Assembly: GCF_038002225.1 (NCBI RefSeq)
Contig: NZ_JBBOCA010000001.1
Span: 4,402,001-4,466,000 of the forward strand
DNA: 64,000 nucleotides
Origin: Paenibacillus sp. FSL R7-0204
Lineage (GTDB): Bacteria; Bacillota; Bacilli; Paenibacillales; Paenibacillaceae
Reading direction: 5' to 3'
Shown here in pieces: positions 17,226 through 25,215 of this stretch; the stretch's first letter is position 1, and every line of letters begins with the position of its first letter. The notes under the pieces are model-generated. The model searched no databases, was not told the DNA's origin, and was given only the letters and a program-made list of their open reading frames with translations. A program made the translations under genes and the position numbers.

Positions 17226-18197
17226 CTATAGTACCAAAGCTGTAAACCGCGTCCAGGATTCCGCAAGATTATCGTGTACCCAGTTAATATGATTCTCATC
17301 CTTATACTGGCGTGAGTAACATTCGATCACTAGGATCAGATCCAGATACAGGTCATATAGCTGCTTGCGCAGCCCTTCATTGCGGCTGGTAAAAGCCGAT
17401 CCGTATCCCTCATAGAACGCCGCCGAGCTCTCGAAATGCCGGAAATAATACTCCAGCAGCACATCGCCCCACATCGCCCGCTCCCAGTCAATAATCGATA
17501 CGATTACCCCATCCTGTATAAAAAGGTTGCCGCCCCACAGATCCCAGTGTACCAATCGCGGCTGGGTCACTTCATCCAGAGCCGGCAGGTACAGTTCCAG
17601 CACCTGCTCTATTTCCTGCTGACCAGCCGGCAGCCTCGCCTCCAGTCTGACCGCATCCTGAAGCACATTCAGCAGCATAGACTTGAAGGTCTCCCTCCAG
17701 GTGAGTCCGATTCCGCCAGGCTCTTTGCCGAACAGACCGAAGGCTGAACCTTCAATCGCATTGATTCTCCGCTGGTACCGGCCCAGCTCGAATTCAATGG
17801 AATACCGTTGTTCCTCGGTGAGACTCTCTTTCACTTCGTTATACGGCTGCCCTTCAATCTTCTCCATAAAAAAATAAGGACACGGAACCAGCTGCAGACT
17901 GTCGTCATAGCTGTACACTTCCGGTACAGGCACACCGCCTGCAGCACGTACCAGCCGTAGAGCCTCCACCTCAGCACGCATGATATCCTTCTCATAGCTA
18001 AGAGTCTCTGTCTCCGGGTCCGGAGCCACCTTAAGAATGACAGAACGGCCATCGCTAAGCTCCAGATCATAGGCCGTATTAAAGAATCCTGCGGTCAGCT
18101 CCCTGCTGCTGGCGATCTGCACATCTGTCCCAAAGGCTGCGGCAGTCAGGAGACTAAGCTGCCAGTCGTTCAATTGGACTTTAGTGAAGCTCTCCAC
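17226..18197 (-). CDS. Aminoglycoside phosphotransferase-fold small-molecule kinase
   Basis: 323 residues with the APH/choline-kinase fold. The nucleotide-binding lysine is in RSVILKVAPDPETE near residue 51. The catalytic loop is LVHWDLWGGNLFIQDG (His-x-Asp-x4-Asn) near 207-222, and the metal-binding Asp is in VSIIDWERAMWGD near 226-238. The start is a GTG only a few bases after the stop of the isomerase gene and without a clear ribosome-binding site, which suggests coupled translation as the last gene of the sugar operon. Its substrate is therefore more likely a sugar, inositol or amino alcohol than an antibiotic. The substrate is inferred from context only. Confidence 0.85.
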   Translation of the reverse strand: MESFTKVQLNDWQLSLLTAAAFGTDVQIASSRELTAGFFNTAYDLELSDGRSVILKVAPDPETETLSYEKDIMRAEVEALRLVRAAGGVPVPEVYSYDDSLQLVPCPYFFMEKIEGQPYNEVKESLTEEQRYSIEFELGRYQRRINAIEGSAFGLFGKEPGGIGLTWRETFKSMLLNVLQDAVRLEARLPAGQQEIEQVLELYLPALDEVTQPRLVHWDLWGGNLFIQDGVIVSIIDWERAMWGDVLLEYYFRHFESSAAFYEGYGSAFTSRNEGLRKQLYDLYLDLILVIECYSRQYKDENHINWVHDNLAESWTRFTALVL

Positions 18198-18200
18198 CGG

Positions 18201-19169
18201 TTAGACCCACCACATCTCAGACAGCGGCTCTTCGATCAGCACCTGCTTGAGATTGTCTACCGCTTTGGAGAAGCCTTCTTCAATCGACATCAGGCCGTCT
18301 TCATGCTCGATGCTGACTACAAAGTCGTAGCCTACAAGACGGAGTGCGCTCATCATATCTGCCCAGACCTTGACATCGTGTCCGTAACCTACGGAACGGA
18401 ACTGCCAGGCGCGGTCCAGCATATTCGTATAGGACTGCATATCCGTCAGACCATGCTTGTTAACGTTCACCGGATCGATAGCGGTATCCTTCGCATGGAA
18501 GTGATGAATCGCGCCTTCACGGCCGAGAATATGAATAGCCTGCACCGGATCAATTCCCTGCCACCACATATGGCTCGGGTCAAGGTTTGCCCCGATGGCA
18601 TCCCCGGCAGCTTCTCTTAATCTCAGCAGGGTAGCCGGAGTGTGTACCGAGAAGCCTCCGTGCAGCTCAAGACCAATCTTCACATCATGTGCAGTAGCGA
18701 AGGCCGCTTGCTCTGTCCAATAAGGAATGACCTTGTTCTCCCACTGCCAGGCCAGAATCTCCTGGTAATCATTCGGCCATGGGGCAACCGGCCAGTTCGG
18801 ATATTTCGCGCCTTCATGATCGCCCGGACAGCCGGAGAAGGTATTCACAACCTTGACGCCCAGCTTCTGTGCAAGCTTCACGGTGTCTACGAACACCTCA
18901 TGATCCTTGTCTGCCAGCTCCTTCTGCGGGTGCAGCGGGTTGCCGTGGCAGCTTAGTGCGCTGATGATCAAGCCGCGTGATTCAATTTGCTGCTTGAATT
19001 CCCGAAGGGCCGCTTCATTCTCCAGCAGCTCCTTGGGATTGCAATGGCTGTTCCCGGGATACCCTCCGGTACCGATCTCAACAGCCTTTAGTCCTTTGGA
19101 GACCACATAGTCCAGTGCATCCTCCAGCTTGCGGCCGCCGAACAACACCATAAATACTCCAAGTTTCAT
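18201..19169 (-). CDS. Sugar phosphate isomerase/epimerase (xylose isomerase-like TIM barrel)
   Basis: 322 residues of the AP-endonuclease-2/xylose-isomerase-like fold. The metal-binding residues expected on barrel strands can be seen: KIGLELHGGFSVHTP (Glu, His) near residue 165, GANLDPSHMWWQGID (Asp, His) near 193, AIHHFHAKDTAID (His) near 220 and VVSIEHEDGLMS (Glu) near 287. The N-terminus MKLGVFMVLFGGRKLEDAL is typical of enzymes linked to inositol or keto-sugar catabolism. It is the fourth gene of an operon with two Gfo/Idh/MocA dehydrogenases and a second isomerase. The set suggests oxidation, isomerisation and further processing of a cyclic polyol or sugar; the exact compound is not visible. 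Confidence 0.9.
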   Translation of the reverse strand: MKLGVFMVLFGGRKLEDALDYVVSKGLKAVEIGTGGYPGNSHCNPKELLENEAALREFKQQIESRGLIISALSCHGNPLHPQKELADKDHEVFVDTVKLAQKLGVKVVNTFSGCPGDHEGAKYPNWPVAPWPNDYQEILAWQWENKVIPYWTEQAAFATAHDVKIGLELHGGFSVHTPATLLRLREAAGDAIGANLDPSHMWWQGIDPVQAIHILGREGAIHHFHAKDTAIDPVNVNKHGLTDMQSYTNMLDRAWQFRSVGYGHDVKVWADMMSALRLVGYDFVVSIEHEDGLMSIEEGFSKAVDNLKQVLIEEPLSEMWWV

Positions 19170-19210
19170 TTGCAGATTCCACCTCTCCTAAGGTCGTATT
19201 GAAGCTTAAC

Positions 19211-20281
19211 TTAAGCTCCGTAGTTATCGAAATTCTTAATCGTCTCATTACGCTCTTCTGCTTCAAAGATTGCCTCAATGAGCTTCAGCACACGAAGCAC
19301 CTCGGCATTCTTGACAATCGGCTCCGCCGTGCCTTCGATGACAGCGGCCAGATTATCATAGAAGCTGGAGGGCATTTCTAATGCCGCAGGCAGATCTTCA
19401 AGGACCGTCGAGCCTTCTGAAGGCGGGGCCATCGTCTTGGTCAAGCCTACACCTGCGCGGATCGGTGTCGGTTCGATCTTTTCCGATTCGTGGTTGGGGG
19501 CTACAATTCTGCCTCTCAGTGACCAGTCTTCAATAATAGCGGTTCCCCCGGTGCCCTTCACATACCATCTTGGCATCGTGATGAAGTTGGTTGTCCCTAC
19601 CTCCACGATGGCTCTGATGCCATTCTCGAACTGCAGCACTGCATCGAATCCGTCATCCACGTTATTGCCGAGGATATAGCTCAGACTGCTGCTGACACTG
19701 CTCACCTTGCTGTCAATCATGAACAACAGCTGATCCAGCAGATGCACACCCCAGTCCAGCAGCATCCCGCCGCCTTGCTCCTTCACATGACGCCAGTCGC
19801 CGGGAATTCCGTTGGCACCGTGCACCCGGGATTCAATCTGAAAGAGTGATCCAATCGTTCCCTGCCCATACATCTCCCTGATTACGCGAAAGTCCTCATC
19901 CCAGCGTCTGTTCTGATGCACCATCAGCACCCGTCCGGCCGCCTCCGCAGCAGCCTGCATCTCGATGAATTCAGCCGAGGACATGGCCACCGGCTTCTCA
20001 CAGACTACATGCTTGCCCGCCTGAAAAGCCTGAAGGGCGATGTCCTTGTGAACATCATTCGGTGTAGCGATCAGAACGATGTCCACAGCCGGATCTGCCA
20101 GCACTTCTTCATAGCTGGAATACGCGGTGTAGCCTGCTTCCTCAGCCAAGGCGCGCCGCTCTGCCAGCAGATCGAAAGCGCCAGTCACTACCACCCGGTC
20201 ACTCTCTTTGATTAATTGGGTATGGTAGCTTCCCATTCCGCCGTAACCAATGATGGCTACAGTATGTTTAATTGAACTCAT
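19211..20281 (-). CDS. Gfo/Idh/MocA-family oxidoreductase
   Basis: 356 residues. The N-terminal Rossmann fold has VAIIGYGGMGSYHTQL near residue 8, and the NAD-binding step is VLIATPNDVHKDIALQ near 70-85. The family motif VCEKPVAMSSAEF near 92-104 carries the catalytic Lys. The C-terminal beta-sheet domain includes GGGMLLDWGVHLLDQLL, which holds the conserved Asp and His of the active site. The start at 20281 has AGGAG eight bases upstream; a GTG at 20290 does not. It probably oxidises or reduces a sugar hydroxyl with NAD(P). It is the third gene in the operon, 41 bases before the next isomerase. Confidence 0.92.
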   Translation of the reverse strand: MSSIKHTVAIIGYGGMGSYHTQLIKESDRVVVTGAFDLLAERRALAEEAGYTAYSSYEEVLADPAVDIVLIATPNDVHKDIALQAFQAGKHVVCEKPVAMSSAEFIEMQAAAEAAGRVLMVHQNRRWDEDFRVIREMYGQGTIGSLFQIESRVHGANGIPGDWRHVKEQGGGMLLDWGVHLLDQLLFMIDSKVSSVSSSLSYILGNNVDDGFDAVLQFENGIRAIVEVGTTNFITMPRWYVKGTGGTAIIEDWSLRGRIVAPNHESEKIEPTPIRAGVGLTKTMAPPSEGSTVLEDLPAALEMPSSFYDNLAAVIEGTAEPIVKNAEVLRVLKLIEAIFEAEERNETIKNFDNYGA

Positions 20282-20329
20282 GGATTCCACTCCTGTTTCT
20301 CTGATAGTCGCGTGAGCCGAAAGATGCTC

Positions 20330-21427
20330 TTAGTTGTCAGAACTTCCGTCGAAATATACGGCGCGTCCGGTACGTGCTGATTCATACACTGCTTCAAGAA
20401 TCTGGGTAACTACGAAAGCCTGCTCCGGCAGAACCACCGGTTCCTTGTCTTCTCTTACGGCTTCCAGCCACAAACGGGCTTCACGGTCTGCTTCATTCTC
20501 CGCAGCTCCGCTGTAGAAGGCGACACCACCGGAGGACAGGTCCACCTTGGTCTCATACAGGCGGCCGGCACGTTCGCCGTTCAGACGCAGCCCGTCCTTC
20601 ATATCTGCTCCGCCTTCCGTTCCGGCAAGCATGGTCTTCGCTTCACCGAATTCAGATACGTTCAGCGCCCAGCTGGATTCAAGTACAATTGTAGCACCGT
20701 TCTCCATTGTAATGAAGCCGAAGGCGGAATCTTCAACCTTGAATTGCTCAGGGTCCCACGGACCGAAGGCATTCGCGGCATTCTTCTTCTGGCCCAGCTT
20801 ATGGAAGGTAGAGCCTACCACCATACGCGGCTTGTAGTTATTCATCAGCCAGAGTGTCAGATCCAGCGCATGGGTACCGATATCGATCAGCGGTCCTCCG
20901 CCCTGCTTCTCTTCATCTAAGAACACGCCCCAGGTTGGAACCGCACGTCGGCGAAGCGCAATAGCCTTACCGTAATAGATATCGCCAAGCTCCCCTTCTT
21001 CACACAGCCCCTTCAGATATTCGCTGTCTGCGCGGAAACGGTTCTGATAGGCGATGGACAATTTCTTGCCTGTACGCTTAGCGGCATCCAGCATTTCCTT
21101 AGCTTGTGCAGTGGTCTTGGCCATCGGCTTCTCACACAACACATGATTGCCGGCTTCAAGTGCAGCAACCGTAATCTCGGAGTGGCTGTCATTCGGCGTG
21201 CAGACATGCACGATATCGAATCCGCCCGTTGCCAGCAACTCGCGGAAATCGGTAAATACGGCAGCGCCTTCACAGCCGTAGGTCTTGGAAGCCTCCTGGG
21301 CACGTTCTTCCACGATATCACAGAATGCCACCATTTCGGCATCCTCCTGACGGGCAAGGCTTGGCATATGTTTTCCGTTTGCGATACCACCGCAACCGAT
21401 AATAGCAATTTTGAGTTTGTTAGACAT
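20330..21427 (-). CDS. Gfo/Idh/MocA-family oxidoreductase
   Basis: 365 residues. The dinucleotide loop is IAIIGCGGIANGKHMP near residue 7. VHVCTPNDSHSEITV (near 70) and LCEKPMAKTTAQAKEML (near 92) carry the catalytic Lys of the family. GGGPLIDIGTHALDLTLWLM near 180 supplies the active-site Asp and His. AAGGAGG lies seven bases before the ATG at 21427. The first bases overlap the end of the upstream isomerase gene by eight bases, so the two are translationally coupled. It differs clearly from the neighbouring dehydrogenase, so they are functional partners rather than a recent duplication. The substrate is probably a sugar or inositol derivative. Confidence 0.92.
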   Translation of the reverse strand: MSNKLKIAIIGCGGIANGKHMPSLARQEDAEMVAFCDIVEERAQEASKTYGCEGAAVFTDFRELLATGGFDIVHVCTPNDSHSEITVAALEAGNHVLCEKPMAKTTAQAKEMLDAAKRTGKKLSIAYQNRFRADSEYLKGLCEEGELGDIYYGKAIALRRRAVPTWGVFLDEEKQGGGPLIDIGTHALDLTLWLMNNYKPRMVVGSTFHKLGQKKNAANAFGPWDPEQFKVEDSAFGFITMENGATIVLESSWALNVSEFGEAKTMLAGTEGGADMKDGLRLNGERAGRLYETKVDLSSGGVAFYSGAAENEADREARLWLEAVREDKEPVVLPEQAFVVTQILEAVYESARTGRAVYFDGSSDN

Positions 21428-22187
21428 GAATACTTCCTCCTTGATTCTCATATGTTTTGATCCAGTTCAGGCTGTCGGCCACACTACCAAGCGGCGAGCG
21501 GCTGCAGAAGTCCTGCTCCACCACTGCCCATTCCACACCAGCCGCAGCAGCTGCTTCAATGATAGCAGCCAAATCCACTTCACCTTCGCCGAGTACTACA
21601 GTCTCCGGTGAGCCGTCCTCTTTCTTCTTCAGGTCCTTGAGGTGGATGATCGGCAGGCGTCCTGCGTACTTACGGATATATTCTGCCGGATCATATCCGC
21701 CGTAATACACCCAGCATGTATCCATCTCTACTTGAAGCTGCTCAGCAGGCACCGCTTCGAACAAATAATCAAAGGCTGGCTGGCCGTCAACCTTCTCTGT
21801 GAATTCAAAGTCATGATTATGATAAGACAGAACAGCACCGGCAGCCTGGCATTTCTCGCCGATGGTCCGCAGACCTGCCGCTACCTCCGGCCAGTTCCGT
21901 TGTTCTTCTGTCAGATAAGGCACAATCAGATTGCGGTTGCCGATCTCCAGATTGAAGCGAATCTCCTGCTCCGTATCATTCAGCATCGCATCGTACGGGC
22001 GGTGCGCTCCGACAGCAACAAGCCCTGTCTCTTCAAGCAGCGCCTTCACCTGCCCGGCCGTACGCCCGAAATAGTGGAAGAACTCCACACCGCTGTAGCC
22101 CAGCTCGGCTACTTTACGTATAGTTCCCTCGAAATCCTGTTCCAGTTCTTCTCTTAGTGTGTACAGCTGTAATCCAACCTTAAGCAT
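21420..22187 (-). CDS. Sugar phosphate isomerase/epimerase
   Basis: 255 residues of the xylose-isomerase-like TIM-barrel fold. The N-terminus is KVGLQLYTLREELEQDF. Metal-site residues are readable in LSYHNHDFEFTE (His) near residue 120, LQVEMDTCWVYYGGYDP (Glu, Asp) near 155, IIHLKDLKKKEDG (His) near 183 and WAVVEQDFCSRSPL (Glu) near 227. It is the first gene of the operon. AAGGAG precedes the ATG at 22187; an in-frame GTG at 22199 lies inside that site and is unlikely to be used. Together with the two dehydrogenases it suggests breakdown of a polyol or keto-sugar. Transcription probably starts in the 312-base gap shared with the AraC regulator. Confidence 0.9.
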   Translation of the reverse strand: MLKVGLQLYTLREELEQDFEGTIRKVAELGYSGVEFFHYFGRTAGQVKALLEETGLVAVGAHRPYDAMLNDTEQEIRFNLEIGNRNLIVPYLTEEQRNWPEVAAGLRTIGEKCQAAGAVLSYHNHDFEFTEKVDGQPAFDYLFEAVPAEQLQVEMDTCWVYYGGYDPAEYIRKYAGRLPIIHLKDLKKKEDGSPETVVLGEGEVDLAAIIEAAAAAGVEWAVVEQDFCSRSPLGSVADSLNWIKTYENQGGSIHV

Positions 22188-22499
22188 TGTTATTCCCACT
22201 CCTTATGTGATCCGGAGTCATCCTGTGCTTGCTGCCGCCGCACTCCCGGTTACCTTCCCTGAAGCGCATCACCTGAACAAACGGGCTGTAAACATTGGAG
22301 AACGCTACGTTCTCTTGGTTTCATCCACTGCTTCCAGAGTTTGTAAATATAGCGATTAGCGCCGCAATACGGCCTTCTCCACATCATTTGTATGTTTTTT
22401 GCTTAGCTACATGGTAATATGAAAGCGTATATAATAAAATGAATAATATGATTAAAACATGAACAATCTGCTTATCATTTATCAGACTAGGAGGGACAC
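22188..22499. promoter_or_regulatory. Divergent control region of the sugar operon and its AraC regulator
   Basis: No gene is seen here. GAGAACGCTACGTTCTC (22298-22314) is a perfect inverted repeat with a three-base centre and is a candidate operator. Towards the AraC gene a TATAAT box (22430-22435) overlaps TGAAAGCGTATATA (22420-22433). The latter differs from the catabolite-repression element consensus at about two positions, so CcpA control is possible but weakly supported. Confidence 0.45.
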
Positions 22500-23318
22500 A
22501 TGACTTCATCTGCCGCTTGCCACATTCTATCCGCCGGATTCTCCTTCCACCGCAAACCGTTTCATATGTCACGCAGCGAAGGTGTACAGTATTATCTGCT
22601 GCGGCTCCAGACTGAAGGGCGCAGCCGCACCAGGGAGAACGGAGTCATCACGACCGTTGAGAGCGGTGATCTCATGCTGTTCGCTCCGGATGACCCGTAC
22701 TATTTGAGTATCGACAAGGAAGTCTATCCCGTCGGCAAGCCGAGGATCGAGAGCGGCGACTATCATATCTTTTGCAGCGGGCCATGGATTGAAGAATGGT
22801 GGGGACGCAAGCAGCGTCCGGCGGTTCTGCGCCTGCCGATGAGCGATCATATTCTCGGCCTCTTCCGCCAGCTTGTGCTGGAGCAGCGCCGCTTGTCGGA
22901 CTCCTCACCGGACATTTCTGCTTGTTATCTGCAGATTCTATGTATGGAGATTGACCGGCTGATGATTGATCAGCCCGCGATCTCACCGAAGGCTTATCTG
23001 GCTTACCGGATGAAGCAGTACGTTGAAGAGCATGCCTCTTACGCCTTCCGGCTGGAGGATGTAGCCGCACATGTGGATATCTCGGTCTCCCGGGCAGTTC
23101 ATCTGTTCAAGGAAGCGTTCGGCACCACGATTGTCAAATATGTAAATGATGTACGGCTGGATATGGCCCGGGAAAAAATTACGTTCAGTCCCATGCCGCT
23201 GGAGCATGTCTCCGAGACCTGCGGATTTGCCAACTATACCTATTTCCACCGGATTTTCCGCAGCCGGTTCGGCATGTCGCCCAAGGAGTACCGTATTCAT
23301 AGCAGGGCACAGGTTTAA
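22500..23318 (+). CDS. AraC-family transcriptional regulator
   Basis: 272 residues. The N-terminal cupin-like sensor has YYLLRLQTEGRSRTRENGV and VESGDLMLFAPDDPYYLSI near residues 25-75. The C-terminal pair of helix-turn-helix motifs has FRLEDVAAHVDISVSRAVHLF near 190 and LEHVSETCGFANYTYFHRIF near 238, ending in the family signature FGMSPKEYR. TAGGAGGG lies five bases before the ATG. The gene is divergent from the isomerase/dehydrogenase operon, so it most likely activates that operon in response to the sugar. It is followed by a hairpin that also lies inside a small gene on the other strand. Confidence 0.93.
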   Translation: MTSSAACHILSAGFSFHRKPFHMSRSEGVQYYLLRLQTEGRSRTRENGVITTVESGDLMLFAPDDPYYLSIDKEVYPVGKPRIESGDYHIFCSGPWIEEWWGRKQRPAVLRLPMSDHILGLFRQLVLEQRRLSDSSPDISACYLQILCMEIDRLMIDQPAISPKAYLAYRMKQYVEEHASYAFRLEDVAAHVDISVSRAVHLFKEAFGTTIVKYVNDVRLDMAREKITFSPMPLEHVSETCGFANYTYFHRIFRSRFGMSPKEYRIHSRAQV

Positions 23319-23537
23319 GCATTCTGCAATTATGCCCAGGCATGCAAAAGGAGCGCCATCGTGGAAGATCCGCTCCTTGTGTTTGACCTTATTCAATTGC
23401 TGGTGTTTGCCGGGTGTAACTCTAACATGCTGGGAGATAGCCCCGTAATCCTGATTGAGTCTGCGGTTTCTTTCTGCACACCATGTGCCTGAGCGCTCTG
23501 CCTTAAGCAGCGCCTTCTGCGTTCTTGTCCGTGCCAT
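22983..23537 (-). CDS. Small basic protein gene whose frame runs on, antisense to araC
   Basis: The first 60-65 residues look like a genuine small protein: MARTRTQKALLKAERSGTW, then a middle ending in QQLNKVKHKERIF. This resembles short basic Bacillus/Paenibacillus proteins that begin with an RTQKAxxKAxRxGTW motif and end soon after a KHKxR motif. AAGGAG lies 11 bases before the ATG at 23537. No stop follows where the family usually ends. The frame continues for about 120 residues, mostly as the antisense shadow of the AraC gene. A single added base near 23340 would create a stop at once. The N-terminal part is probably real; the long tail is suspect. Function unknown. Confidence 0.5.
   Translation of the reverse strand: MARTRTQKALLKAERSGTWCAERNRRLNQDYGAISQHVRVTPGKHQQLNKVKHKERIFHDGAPFACLGIIAECLNLCPAMNTVLLGRHAEPAAENPVEIGIVGKSAGLGDMLQRHGTERNFFPGHIQPYIIYIFDNRGAERFLEQMNCPGDRDIHMCGYILQPEGVRGMLFNVLLHPVSQISLR
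23348..23378. terminator. Hairpin after the AraC gene
   Basis: AAGGAGCG and CGCTCCTT pair around a 15-base loop. TTTT follows on the minus strand only. It lies within the putative small gene on that strand. Confidence 0.45.
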
Positions 23538-23717
23538 AAGCGGCGACACTCCTTGTCATTCGTATGTTCAATGCGGCTGCACTGTCTTTTCCATTCTATC
23601 ACATTATTCTGATCCTTGCGCAGCTTGCAGTTGGACTATCTGGTAAAGTATGCTTGAAGAGCAAGATACATACCTGTGGGCACAACCAATAACCGCAAGA
23701 ATGAGGAGGAGTACTAT

Positions 23718-24398
23718 ATGAAATATGATGTGCTGTATGACGGCGCCTTTGCTATGCTGAAGGTCCAGCTGGAGCCGGGCGAGAGCGTCAAGGCGGAGAT
23801 GGGGGCGATGGTCGCGATGTCACCGAATGTGGAGCTGCGGGGCACCGTGGACGGCGGAATTATGCGCGGCCTGGGCCGTATGCTGAGCGGGGAGAAATTC
23901 TTCTTCCAGGAGCTGACTGCCACGCGCGGACAGAGTGAGGTGCTGCTCTCACCCGGTTCCATCGGGGATGTACAGGCCATTGAGCTGGACGGGTCGTACA
24001 AGCTGATCGTACAGAAGGACGGCTTCCTGGCGGGAACCCAAGGCATTCAGGTCAATACCAAGATGCAGAATCTGACCCGCGGCCTGTTCTCCGGCGAAGG
24101 CTTCTTCATTCTCGAAATCAGCGGCAGGGGCACCGTCTTCCTCTCCTCCTTCGGAGCGATTCATGCCATTAACCTCGGACCGGGCGAAGAGATGATCATC
24201 GATAACGGACACCTTGTAGCTTGGCCGGACTATATGGATTACAAGGTGGAAAAAGCAGCCTCCGGCTGGCTGAACAGCTTAACCAGCGGCGAGGCCCTGG
24301 TCTGCCGGTTCCGCGGCGAAGGGGTGATCCTGGTTCAGACCCGCAATCCCGGCAGCTTCGGAACCTGGATCAAATCCTTCGTACCGAACCGCTCGTAG
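23718..24398 (+). CDS. AIM24/TIGR00266-family protein
   Basis: 226 residues, the usual size. The family is a repeated beta-helix-like sheet rich in glycine, and the characteristic steps are present: FAMLKVQLEPGESVKAEMGAM near residue 10, MLSGEKFFFQELTA near 56, LSPGSIGDVQAIEL near 80, FFILEISGRGTVFLSSFGAI near 130 and GHLVAWPDYMDY near 165. AGGAGGAG precedes the ATG at 23718; the frame is open from 23676, but that stretch has no site. The family is widespread; the eukaryotic relative is a mitochondrial biogenesis factor. The bacterial role is not established. It ends at a strong terminator shared with fur. Confidence 0.9.
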   Translation: MKYDVLYDGAFAMLKVQLEPGESVKAEMGAMVAMSPNVELRGTVDGGIMRGLGRMLSGEKFFFQELTATRGQSEVLLSPGSIGDVQAIELDGSYKLIVQKDGFLAGTQGIQVNTKMQNLTRGLFSGEGFFILEISGRGTVFLSSFGAIHAINLGPGEEMIIDNGHLVAWPDYMDYKVEKAASGWLNSLTSGEALVCRFRGEGVILVQTRNPGSFGTWIKSFVPNRS

Positions 24399-24438
24399 CA
24401 GCGGCATTTCGCAGATTACGTAACTTCTTATATTTGCA

Positions 24439-24474
24439 AGAAGGCGCAGGCTGAACTTCAGCCCTGCGCCTTCT
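24439..24474. terminator. Strong bidirectional terminator
   Basis: AGAAGGCGCAGG pairs with CCTGCGCCTTCT, with an inner GCTGAA/TTCAGC extension. It separates the AIM24 gene from convergent fur. Confidence 0.85.
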
Positions 24475-24491
24475 GTGCGTTGCAGATGTGC

Positions 24492-24965
24492 TTATGAGAC
24501 GGCGCGGCAGTCCTTGTCACCCTTGCAGCCGTTTTTTTGACAGCTATTATAGGTGCCTTTGAAATCGAGACGGTGATCAGTCACACTGAAGCCATATTCA
24601 CGGGCTACCCGCGCCTCCAGCTCCACCAGCCAATCATCCTTGATCTCTTCCAGCTTACCGCATACATTGCAGATCAGGTGATGATGCATATGCACATGAT
24701 CGTCGTCGCGCAGATCATAACGGGCGACGCCGTCGCCGAAATTCATTTTTTGCACAATATGAAGTTCACACAGCAGCTCCAAGGTACGGTAGACCGTCGC
24801 CAGCCCCAAATGCGGGTAACTGCGCTTGACCAGCATATATACCTCTTCCACGCTTAGATGATCCTTCTCATTATCCAGCAGCACCCTCACTATCGCCTCA
24901 CGCTGTGGTGTAAGCTTATAATTATGAGCCGCAAACTGCTGGCTGATATTTGCCACTCGGTTCAC
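24492..24965 (-). CDS. fur: Fur-family iron-responsive repressor
   Basis: About 157 residues. The winged helix spans residues 10-85, with YKLTPQREAIVRVL and the recognition helix LGLATVYRTLELL. Residues 90-157 are the metal-binding dimerisation domain: DDDHVHMHHHLICNVCGKLEEI holds the sensing histidines and the first Cys pair, and the end has CQKNGCKGDKDC. Two CxxC-type pairs are expected to bind structural zinc; the tail carries an extra cysteine. It resembles Fur more than Zur or PerR by the KLTPQREA and INFGDG-like regions, but the metal cannot be proven from sequence. The start is a GTG at 24965 with AAAGGTGG upstream; an in-frame GTG at 24977 is less well placed. Confidence 0.9.
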   Translation of the reverse strand: MNRVANISQQFAAHNYKLTPQREAIVRVLLDNEKDHLSVEEVYMLVKRSYPHLGLATVYRTLELLCELHIVQKMNFGDGVARYDLRDDDHVHMHHHLICNVCGKLEEIKDDWLVELEARVAREYGFSVTDHRLDFKGTYNSCQKNGCKGDKDCRAVS

Positions 24966-25215
24966 CCGGGTTCCCACCTTTCCGGAAGTAGAACAATTCC
25001 CGCAGAATAATTAGTAATCGTTACGATATAAGCATAACAAACTTGCCCGTCAAAGAAAAGTCCTGACACCAGTATAACATCACTTGCCCGCAATAGCCCC
25101 CTCTGCCGCTCCACGCATAGATAATATTTCTGCCGAAACCGGGTCCGCCCATTCCGAAGTGCGCGCTATCCCCATACTCTATATCAAGATCAAGTGAAAC
25201 CTGCAGGTGCTTATA

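Noticed and set aside
17226..18197. Aminoglycoside resistance gene
   Set aside because: The fold fits, but the gene is the coupled last member of a sugar-metabolism operon, so a metabolic kinase is more likely.
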